DNA from: JAISJU01 sp031555675
GTDB taxonomy: Bacteria; Bacteroidota; Bacteroidia; Bacteroidales; Paludibacteraceae
NCBI GenBank assembly: GCA_031555675.1
Contig: JAVBUB010000126.1
Location: forward strand, 1-14,164
DNA: 14,164 nt
Direction: 5' to 3'
Both the position numbers and the translations under genes were made by a program. The notes under the pieces are model-generated. The model searched no databases and was not told the origin of the DNA. It worked only from the letters and a program-made list of their open reading frames with translations. Of the stretch, positions 1 to 6,713 are shown one piece after another. How positions within the stretch are numbered: the first letter of the stretch is position 1; every line of letters begins with the position of its first letter.

Positions 1-2
1 AA

Positions 3-215
3 CAAAGTTGCTCATTACCATTAAAAGTAATATTAGATTTCTTAATGCCGGGAGTCAAGTATGTAGCACAAGTTTATGCTGACGGACCTAAAGCAGATTA
101 TAAAACTAATCCGACCGATTGTATTATAAAAGAAATCAATGTAAACTCAAAGACTGTATTGAACATAAAACTTTCGGCAGCAGGAGGACAAGCAATTCGG
201 ATTGTGAAAAAATAG
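3..215 (+). CDS. GH97 family glycosidase (alpha-glucosidase-like), C-terminal end only
   Basis: The open frame enters from the left edge and stops at 213-215, giving the last 70 residues of a protein. The visible part reads as the C-terminal beta-sandwich of GH97 enzymes: a 'DFLMPG' stretch, then 'YVAQVYADGPKADYKTNP', then a run ending 'AAGGQAIRIVKK'. Family knowledge: GH97 ends show FL.PG-K-Y-A-Y-DG.DADYKTNP and a final A-GGG-A-R segment; members such as SusB are periplasmic, calcium-dependent alpha-glucosidases, and others are alpha-galactosidases. The catalytic domain and signal peptide lie outside the window, so neither mechanism nor substrate can be read. The GH65 gene 180 bases downstream supports an alpha-glucoside role. 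No clear terminator separates the two genes. Confidence 0.82.
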   Translation, partial: QSCSLPLKVILDFLMPGVKYVAQVYADGPKADYKTNPTDCIIKEINVNSKTVLNIKLSAAGGQAIRIVKK

Positions 216-395
216 CATTTTCACATAGACGCAAGAAATATAAAACTTGGTCTACTATCTGATAACCCGGGCGGCTTCCTGGTTAAAAAATGAACAAAAC
301 AATAAGCAAAATAAATTAATAATAACAACTAGCCAATCTTTAAGTCTCTTTTGTAAAGAGATTTAGAGAGAGGTCTTTTAACCTTTAATTCTCAT
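216..395 (+). other. Intergenic stretch between GH97 and first GH65; two weak hairpins
   Basis: This 180-base stretch has no gene. A small hairpin (264-270 pairing with 278-284, one mismatch, 7-base loop) is followed by A residues, so it is not a plus-strand terminator. A second, A/T-rich hairpin (345-351 with 355-361, extendable outward by four weaker pairs) lies about 30 bases before the GH65 start codon and could fold in the leader. I see no TAnnTTTG promoter box. Whether GH97 and GH65 share a transcript is therefore open. Confidence 0.4.
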
Positions 396-2708
396 ATGGA
401 CAAACAGTGGATTTTAGAAGAAGGCGAATTTAAAGTAAATACAGCCATGGCCTACGAAGGGCTTTTTACACTTGGTAGCGGATATTTGCATACACGTGGT
501 TCGCTCGAAGAAAACGTGGGGAATGAACCTCAAAATATTACTAATCCACGCCCTGCATTTGCCAATGCTTCGGCTTTCAAACACGGTGGCGTACAAAAAA
601 CAAAATGGGGGACATATGTTCCCGGTGTGTTTGCCCATCACCCGAATTTGAATGAAAATATGGTAAATTTACCATACTTTTTGGGTATTGAACCAACGGT
701 TGCAGGAGGAAAACTGGACTTATTACAAAGCTCAACTTCAAGTTATAAGCGAGTTTTAAATATGCAGACAGCTTCGCTTGAGCGTTCTTTTATCTGGCAC
801 ACCAAAGAAGGTAATGTAGAAGTAAAATTTGAACGCTTTATCAGTGGTAAACGTTCGCAACTTAGCGTACAACGCGCCACTTTTAAAGCTGTTGGTAAAG
901 AAATAAAACTTTCTATAAAATCGGGTATTGATGCAGATGTTCGCACCAATCTTTGCGACCACTTTACTTTTACCAAAGTAGAACAGTTATCTGAAAATAC
1001 TGTAAAATCCACTGTTACAACCAATGAAAATCCATATTACGATAAAAATAACAAAGTAACCAATATCAGCGGTGGTGACACCATTTATACTGTTGCTCAA
1101 TTGTTGGCAAATGGAGCCAAATGGAATTATGACGGAGAAAAAAGAAGAGGATTCTTTTCTGCTGATTTTATTATTCCTGCAGGCGGTTCAGTGGTAATTG
1201 AAAAACGCGCTGCTGTATCTACAAGCCGTGACCTTGCCGCGCAAAAACCGGCAGAGCAAGTATTAGCTGATGCTAAATCATTAACTTACGAACAACTTTT
1301 TGAAGAACATAAAGCATATTGGGCAGAACGTTGGACAAAATCTGATGTAGTAATCGAAAGCAACGATAAAACCGATGATTCGCAAAGAGCATTACGCTCT
1401 TCATTGTTTCATTTGTTGCGCTGCCATGTTACAGGTGATCCACGTGTAGCGATTGATGCCAAAGGTACAGCCGGAGATATTTATTATGGCCGTTTTTTCT
1501 GGGATACAGAAATTTATCTTGTTCCTTTCTTCTTGTATACCGACCCAGAAAGAGCAAAAACATTGGTAGACTTCCGTGTTGAAACCCTAGCCGGTGCAAA
1601 ACGTAATGCCGAAAGAGGTGGTTATAAAGGTGCCCGTTTCCCTTGGGAATCAGATGCACAAGGAAATGACTGTTGTCCTCCCGGTAACTGGCAATATCGC
1701 GACCACGAAATACATATTACTGCCGATGTAATATATGCTTTCGCACATTATGCAGCCAATACAAGCGAAGATTATTTGAAAAATCCTAAAACAGCTGAAA
1801 CTATTGTAGAAACCGCTCGTTTTTGGTTAGATCGTGTGGATTGGGCTGATGGGGTACCACACTTGTTGGGTGTTATGGGACCAGATGAATATACAGCCTT
1901 GACCAGTGATAATGCCTACACTAACTTTATGGTAGCATTTTCTTTGAAAATGGCTGCTAAATATGGAAAATTCGGAGGAGCAACTGATGAAGAAATCAAA
2001 CAATTCGCGGATGTGGCTGCAAAACTTCCAATTTTGAGAGACAAAGACGGAGTTATTTTGCAATGCAAAGAATTTGATGATTTTGCAGATCCACAATTTA
2101 ACAAATTATGGAAAGGATATGCCGAAGGTAAAAAGCAAGGGCACTATGCACAATATGTACCACAAGAGCGTCTTTACCGTACAAAATGCTTGAAACAAGC
2201 CGATGTATTGATGTTGATGTTCCTTTTCTTCAATGAATACTCAAAAGAAGAAATTCAGAAAACATGGAATAAATATGTACCATTTACTACGCACGATTCT
2301 TCTTTGTCGCTTGGTGCACACGCCATGTTGGCAAACCGTATCGGTAAAGAAGATGAAGCTTGGACCATGTTCCAGAAATGTATGGGTAACGACTTGGCTG
2401 TAGAACACGAAGGTGCGGCAGAAGGTATACACATTGCCGGTAGTGGAATGAATTGGCAAATGGTAGTATTCGGTGCAGCAGGTATTCTAAACGCTTTGCA
2501 ATCAGATATTTTTACAATGGTACCACACTTGCCAAAACAATGGAACAAAGTTTCATTCCCATTTGTATGGAAAGGACAAAGTTTGAATATTACACTTGAA
2601 AAAGGTAAAGCCTCTATTACCAATAAGAGCAATGCTCCTATTGATGTAGTGGTGGCAGGTAAACAAGCTACTATTGCAGCCGGAAAAGAAGAAACATTTA
2701 ATTGCTAA
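396..2708 (+). CDS. GH65 family enzyme, kojibiose/trehalose phosphorylase-like (possible hydrolase)
   Basis: This is a 770-residue cytoplasmic protein with no signal peptide. The family layout is an N-terminal beta-sandwich (about 1-260), a linker, an (alpha/alpha)6 barrel (about 310-700) and a small C-terminal beta domain. Visible landmarks are FWDTE (368-372), the acceptor-loop region GARFPWES (412-419) then WQYRDHEIH (432-440), the general-acid motif GVMGPDEY with Glu498, KQAD (600-603), HDSSLS (633-638) and GIH with His679. GH65 enzymes phosphorolyse alpha-glucosides (maltose, trehalose, kojibiose, nigerose) to beta-glucose-1-phosphate by inversion; a few hydrolyse instead. The acceptor loop resembles the kojibiose/trehalose type, not the maltose type. 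At 666-679 it reads DLAVEHEGAAEGIH where phosphorylases usually have DLDD-YNN, which leaves room for a hydrolase. The start gives a normal N-terminus. A strong terminator follows at once, so this gene is not in the pgmB block. Family assignment is secure; substrate is not. Confidence 0.9.
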   Translation: MDKQWILEEGEFKVNTAMAYEGLFTLGSGYLHTRGSLEENVGNEPQNITNPRPAFANASAFKHGGVQKTKWGTYVPGVFAHHPNLNENMVNLPYFLGIEPTVAGGKLDLLQSSTSSYKRVLNMQTASLERSFIWHTKEGNVEVKFERFISGKRSQLSVQRATFKAVGKEIKLSIKSGIDADVRTNLCDHFTFTKVEQLSENTVKSTVTTNENPYYDKNNKVTNISGGDTIYTVAQLLANGAKWNYDGEKRRGFFSADFIIPAGGSVVIEKRAAVSTSRDLAAQKPAEQVLADAKSLTYEQLFEEHKAYWAERWTKSDVVIESNDKTDDSQRALRSSLFHLLRCHVTGDPRVAIDAKGTAGDIYYGRFFWDTEIYLVPFFLYTDPERAKTLVDFRVETLAGAKRNAERGGYKGARFPWESDAQGNDCCPPGNWQYRDHEIHITADVIYAFAHYAANTSEDYLKNPKTAETIVETARFWLDRVDWADGVPHLLGVMGPDEYTALTSDNAYTNFMVAFSLKMAAKYGKFGGATDEEIKQFADVAAKLPILRDKDGVILQCKEFDDFADPQFNKLWKGYAEGKKQGHYAQYVPQERLYRTKCLKQADVLMLMFLFFNEYSKEEIQKTWNKYVPFTTHDSSLSLGAHAMLANRIGKEDEAWTMFQKCMGNDLAVEHEGAAEGIHIAGSGMNWQMVVFGAAGILNALQSDIFTMVPHLPKQWNKVSFPFVWKGQSLNITLEKGKASITNKSNAPIDVVVAGKQATIAAGKEETFNC

Positions 2709-2714
2709 GACTAT

Positions 2715-2754
2715 AAAGCTCAATTCTCATAAATTGAGAATTGAGCTTTTATTT
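2715..2754 (+). terminator. Rho-independent terminator after first GH65
   Basis: A perfect 15-bp stem (2715-2729 with 2735-2749) closes a 5-base loop and is followed by a T-rich tail (TTTATTTT). It starts 6 bases after the GH65 stop codon. It separates this GH65 from the Uma2-GH65-pgmB-MFS block. The stem is nearly symmetrical, but the useful T tract is on the plus strand. Confidence 0.88.
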
Positions 2755-2810
2755 TAACTAATCCATTCCTATTACGGATTCTCAAATGTAAGAAACAATA
2801 TTCTGCATAG

Positions 2811-3482
2811 ATGAAAAAGGAAAAAGCAACGCCAAAACCATATGAATTACCTTCTACAAAACCAACTATTGTGGAAGAACCATTTGTTATGTATGGAACT
2901 TTGAATTTGGATAAAACCAAACGATACACTTATGCTGATTACCTGACTTGGTTGGATGATAGACGAATGGAATTGATAAATGGTTTTATTCATTTTTTGT
3001 CAGCACCTTTGCGCGTACATGCTCAAATTTCAGCAGAATTAAATTTTCTTATTACAACATTCATTAAAAAAAGTAAAGGAAAATGCCGTGTTTTTCATGC
3101 TCCATTCGATGTTCGTTTACCTTTGAATAATGAAATAGAGGATAAAAAGATATACAATGTCGTTCAGCCTGATATTTGTGTAGTTTGCGATTTATCCAAG
3201 TTAGACGATAAAGGATGTCTTGGTACTCCAAATTTGATTGTGGAAGTATTGTCACCCTCTACGCTGAAATACGATTGGAATTACAAATTCAACTTGTATG
3301 AAACTGCCGGAGTTCCAGAATACTGGATTGTAGATCCCAAAGCAAAAGCAGTTAATGTATTTTTATTGCAACCGGACGGACGATATGATTTAGGAACGGT
3401 ATATGAGTGCAACCAAAAAGCTCCGGTACATATTTTCAAGGGATTGGAAATTGACTTGAACGAATTATTTGAAAATGATTAA
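2811..3482 (+). CDS. Uma2 family (DUF820) PD-(D/E)XK nuclease-fold protein
   Basis: The 223-residue protein has a charged N-terminal tail of about 35 residues, then a Uma2/DUF820 domain. The landmarks are RRMELINGFI with Glu54, VQPDICVV with Asp121, LIVEVLSPST with Glu145, and KFNLYETAGVPEYWIVDP with Lys159 as the likely lysine of the PD-(D/E)XK core. All four positions of the nuclease-type active site are therefore present. The family is abundant in cyanobacteria and common in Bacteroidota, usually as stand-alone copies; its biological role is not established and nuclease activity is predicted from the fold. It sits 33 bases before the second GH65 on the same strand with no hairpin between, so co-transcription is likely. 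No partner antitoxin or DNA-binding protein is adjacent. A role in sugar metabolism is not suggested by its sequence. Confidence 0.85.
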   Translation: MKKEKATPKPYELPSTKPTIVEEPFVMYGTLNLDKTKRYTYADYLTWLDDRRMELINGFIHFLSAPLRVHAQISAELNFLITTFIKKSKGKCRVFHAPFDVRLPLNNEIEDKKIYNVVQPDICVVCDLSKLDDKGCLGTPNLIVEVLSPSTLKYDWNYKFNLYETAGVPEYWIVDPKAKAVNVFLLQPDGRYDLGTVYECNQKAPVHIFKGLEIDLNELFEND

Positions 3483-3515
3483 ATTAAGGAAAATTTTAAA
3501 AACATAATAAATTTT

Positions 3516-5903
3516 ATGGGACATATAGCAGATAAATATTTTAAATTAGACCCTTGGACTATTGCAGAAGAAGGTTTTGATCCTGCTCACGGAAAAGTAG
3601 CAGAGTCAATTTTTTCATTAGGAAACGAATACCAGGGTGTGCGTGGTTATTTTGACGAAGGTTATAGCGGACCTAAACATGTGGGAAGCTATTTCAACGG
3701 TTTTTATGAGTCATTGAATTTTAAACATCCGGTTGCGTACAACGGTTTTGTATTGACCGGTGCCGATATGACCAACTCGGTAGATTGGCTTTATACCCGC
3801 CTTGAACTGGATGGTGAAACGCTTGATTTGGCAACATCAAAATTTTCTGATTTCAAGCGTGTGCTTGATTTGAAAACAGGTGTATTGATTCGCTCTTTTG
3901 TGTGGGAAACCAAAACCGGCAAAAAAGTAAAACTGACTTTTGAGCGTTTTACAAGTTTGGTAAATACACATTTGGGTGCGCAAAAAATATCTTTTGAACC
4001 ATTGAACTTTAGTGGTGATATCAAAGTTATTTCAGGTATGGATTTTTCTATCCATGCAGATGAAAAACCTAATAACTGGACAGCCCCGCGCAAAGAAAAA
4101 GTAGGCGATACGTTTGCTATTCTTGGCGAAACAAAACTTGGTAAACGTTATTTGTTTTCCAGCTTCCGTCTTGAATTTGACGGTAATACACCGGCCAATT
4201 TACCTTTGATACAAGATGAATTGTTGGTTGCTACTCAATTTACTCTTTCATTGCAAGAAGGAAAAACAACTTCTTTCAGTAAATTGGCGGTAAGTTATGC
4301 CGGAAAAGTGCTTGGTAACAGCGAAGATGCCTGGACAAAAATATTCAAAGTAAACAAAGCTGTAAAAGTAGATAGCAGCGATGCACCGAAAGATATAACA
4401 GAAGCTGCTGACATTGTTTGGCAAAAAGGTGTAGAATTGGCGAAAGAAAAAACGTCATATGCCGACGCTCTTGCTGCTCACAAAGCATTCTGGTCAAATG
4501 TATGGGATAATCTTGACATTGTAATTGAAGGCGATGACGAGAACCAACAAGGTATCCGTTATTGTATTTTCCAATTGCACCAGACTTATCATGGTAGTGA
4601 TCCTACATTGAATATTGGCGCCAAAGGATTGACAGGAGATGCCTACGGTGGAAAAGCATTCTGGGATACAGAAGCATACTGCTTGGCATTCTATATTTTC
4701 AACAATCCTGCTGCTGCAAGGAATTTGTTAGAATATCGTTATTCTACTTTAGAACAAGCTCGTATTCGCGCCAAAGTACTTGACTGCGCCGGAGCATGTT
4801 ATCCTATTGCTACTATTGACGGTTGGGAAAACTGCGAATTGTGGCAACATGCCAGCTTGCAAATCCACGTGAGCGGATCTGTAGCCTTCGGTATCGAAGA
4901 ATACGCAAAATTAACCGGAGATAAAGATTTTCTATATGGACACGGTATTGAAATGTTGCTCGAAATCGCACGTTTCTATGTAAGCCGCGCACAACAAGAT
5001 CCACATACAGGCGAATACGGATATTATGGTGTAATGGGTGTTGATGAATTCCACCTCATGGCTAATAATAACTGTTTTGTGAATTACCTTGCTAAAAAAT
5101 CTATTGATTATGCATTGCAAATAGCTGCTGAAATGCAAAAATCCGCTCCTGAAAAATGGGCGGCAGCTGCGAAAAAAATCAATTTACAGGACAGCGAAAT
5201 CAAGAAATTTGCCGAAGTAGCTAACAACATGAAAATGTTGCAAAAAGAAAACGGCGTATTCGAACAACATGACGGTTTCTTCAACTTGCCGCATATTGAT
5301 TTAAAAAGCATCAAAAAGAGCGAATTGCCTTTGTATGACTTCTGGGCATACGACCGCATTTACCGTACGGACATGGTAAAACAACCTGATGTATTGATGT
5401 TCCTTTTCATGTTTGCACAAGACTTTAGCCGCGAAGTGAAAAAAGCGAATTATGAATATTACGAGCCAATTTGTATGCACGAATCTTCACTTTCTCCATC
5501 TATTCACTCTATTATTGCATCTGAAATCGGTAAACATGAAGAAGCTGCCGAATTCTTCGGTTTTGCCACACGCTTAGACTTGGACGACTACAATAATAAT
5601 ACTTATCAAGGTTTGCATACTACCTCTATTTCTGCCGCTTGGACAAACATCGTGTTTGGTTTTGGAGGTATGCGTGTGCTTGAACCAGTGTTGGCTTTCA
5701 GTCCGTCAATTCCTAAAAAATGGAAAAAGCTATCGTTCAAAGTGATGTATCAAGGTGCTGTGATTGGTGTTGAAGTGGAGAAAACCAAAGTAACATTTAA
5801 AACAGACGGTAAAGCCGTTACATTAAACATCTACGACAAAGAATATACAGTAGATGGAAATGGCGTAACAATTGATATCCCAGAGTTTTATATTGCTAAA
5901 TAG
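3516..5903 (+). CDS. GH65 family disaccharide phosphorylase (maltose/nigerose/kojibiose type)
   Basis: The 795-residue cytoplasmic enzyme has the standard phosphorylase length (about 750-800). Landmarks are FWDTEAY (382-388), an acceptor loop region GACYPIATIDGWENCELWQH (426-445), the general-acid motif GVMGVDEF with Glu511, KQPD (622-625), HESSLSPSIHS (655-665) and DLDDYNNNTYQGLH (688-701) with the phosphate-site His701. This last segment fits the phosphorylase consensus well. Expected reaction: alpha-disaccharide plus phosphate gives beta-glucose-1-phosphate and a monosaccharide (glucose if the substrate is maltose, nigerose, kojibiose or trehalose). The acceptor loop is not the classic maltose phosphorylase form (which I recall as ECHNEWEITFEEIH), so the linkage cleaved is uncertain. 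The Val before Asp510 replaces the usual Pro of GPDE. The gene is followed by pgmB, the expected partner for its product. The start ATG is preceded by a weak AAGGAAAA run. Confidence 0.92.
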   Translation: MGHIADKYFKLDPWTIAEEGFDPAHGKVAESIFSLGNEYQGVRGYFDEGYSGPKHVGSYFNGFYESLNFKHPVAYNGFVLTGADMTNSVDWLYTRLELDGETLDLATSKFSDFKRVLDLKTGVLIRSFVWETKTGKKVKLTFERFTSLVNTHLGAQKISFEPLNFSGDIKVISGMDFSIHADEKPNNWTAPRKEKVGDTFAILGETKLGKRYLFSSFRLEFDGNTPANLPLIQDELLVATQFTLSLQEGKTTSFSKLAVSYAGKVLGNSEDAWTKIFKVNKAVKVDSSDAPKDITEAADIVWQKGVELAKEKTSYADALAAHKAFWSNVWDNLDIVIEGDDENQQGIRYCIFQLHQTYHGSDPTLNIGAKGLTGDAYGGKAFWDTEAYCLAFYIFNNPAAARNLLEYRYSTLEQARIRAKVLDCAGACYPIATIDGWENCELWQHASLQIHVSGSVAFGIEEYAKLTGDKDFLYGHGIEMLLEIARFYVSRAQQDPHTGEYGYYGVMGVDEFHLMANNNCFVNYLAKKSIDYALQIAAEMQKSAPEKWAAAAKKINLQDSEIKKFAEVANNMKMLQKENGVFEQHDGFFNLPHIDLKSIKKSELPLYDFWAYDRIYRTDMVKQPDVLMFLFMFAQDFSREVKKANYEYYEPICMHESSLSPSIHSIIASEIGKHEEAAEFFGFATRLDLDDYNNNTYQGLHTTSISAAWTNIVFGFGGMRVLEPVLAFSPSIPKKWKKLSFKVMYQGAVIGVEVEKTKVTFKTDGKAVTLNIYDKEYTVDGNGVTIDIPEFYIAK

Positions 5904-5908
5904 TCTGA

Positions 5909-5986
5909 ACCTTGATTTTTAAGATTTAAGGATTGACAGGATTTCTTGAAAATTCTGTTCATCTTGATGGAACCTTAGATCACGGT
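5909..5986. repeat. Imperfect palindromic element between GH65 and pgmB
   Basis: Directly after the GH65 stop lies a 78-base element with nested pairing. Inner arms 5929-5944 and 5950-5965 form 16 positions with one mismatch and four G-T pairs around a 5-base loop. Outer arms 5909-5916 and 5979-5986 pair over 8 positions with one mismatch. It contains AAGATTTAAGGATTGACAGG, a wording I recognise from dispersed intergenic repeats in Bacteroidota genomes (from memory, unchecked). No T tract follows, so it is not a simple terminator. In RNA it could stabilise the upstream GH65 message or reduce read-through into pgmB. Confidence 0.6.
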
Positions 5987-6025
5987 AATAAAAAATAATA
6001 AAATAACAATTAAATAAAAAACAAA

Positions 6026-6673
6026 ATGATTCAAGGAGTAATTTTTGACTTAGACGGAGTTATCGTTTCTACAGATGAACTTCATTACCAAGGCTGGAAA
6101 CACATGGCCGACACAGAAGGTATTTATTTTGACAAAGAGATCAACGAACGCCTTAGAGGTGTAAGTCGTATGGAAAGTTTGGAAATAATACTTGAAAAAG
6201 CTACCAAAACGTATACTGAAGTTCAGAAAGAAGCGTTGGCAACGTTAAAAAACGATTATTATAAAGAATTATTAGCTACCAAATTATCTCCTAAAGATAT
6301 TTTACCGGGCGTTAAAGATGTTTTGGCCGGATTGAAAGCCAAAGGCGCTAAAATAGCCATTGGTTCGTCAAGCAAAAATACGCCTACTATTCTGAAACAA
6401 ATCGGTTTGGATAAAACTTTTGATGCTATTTCTGACGGAAACAATATTAAAAACAGCAAACCGGATCCCGAAGTGTTTTTGATTGCTGCCGAAAAAATTG
6501 GCTTGAAACCCGAAGTTTGTTTGGTGGTTGAAGATGCCGAAGCAGGTATTACTGCCGCCTTAGCTGCCAACATGAAGACATTGGCTGTAGGTTCTGCCAT
6601 CACAGATAAAAGAGCAGATTTAGCTGCTGCGGACATGTCTATGATTACAGTTGATCAAATGTTGAGTTTATAA
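6026..6673 (+). CDS. pgmB: Beta-phosphoglucomutase
   Basis: This 215-residue protein of the HAD superfamily interconverts beta-glucose-1-phosphate and glucose-6-phosphate through a beta-glucose-1,6-bisphosphate intermediate. It carries the nucleophile and acid/base pair in FDLDGVI (Asp8, Asp10), the cap-domain motif RLRGVSRMESL (42-52) typical of this enzyme, the phosphate-binding serines at 114-116 (GSSSKN), Lys145 in NSKPDPEVF, and the Mg-binding Glu169-Asp170 in VVEDAEAGI. The positions closely match the numbering I know for the Lactococcus lactis enzyme (Asp8, Asp10, Ser114, Lys145, Glu169, Asp170). Length is normal (about 220). It lies between a GH65 phosphorylase and a sugar transporter, which fits conversion of the beta anomer that ordinary alpha-phosphoglucomutase cannot use. 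Confidence 0.96.
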   Translation: MIQGVIFDLDGVIVSTDELHYQGWKHMADTEGIYFDKEINERLRGVSRMESLEIILEKATKTYTEVQKEALATLKNDYYKELLATKLSPKDILPGVKDVLAGLKAKGAKIAIGSSSKNTPTILKQIGLDKTFDAISDGNNIKNSKPDPEVFLIAAEKIGLKPEVCLVVEDAEAGITAALAANMKTLAVGSAITDKRADLAAADMSMITVDQMLSL

Positions 6674-6713
6674 TTTTCTCATTAATACACATATTAACCT
6701 TAAAAATTAAATT

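Noticed and set aside
264..284. Possible terminator after the GH97 gene
   Set aside because: The stem is only 7 positions with one mismatch and is followed by A residues, not T, on the plus strand.
2255..2632. A minus-strand 125-residue frame inside the first GH65
   Set aside because: It is opposite conserved GH65 coding sequence, with no recognisable domain or start signal; treated as a shadow frame.
6259..6636. A minus-strand 125-residue low-complexity frame inside pgmB
   Set aside because: The Ala/Ser-rich product mirrors the codon pattern of the real pgmB on the other strand.
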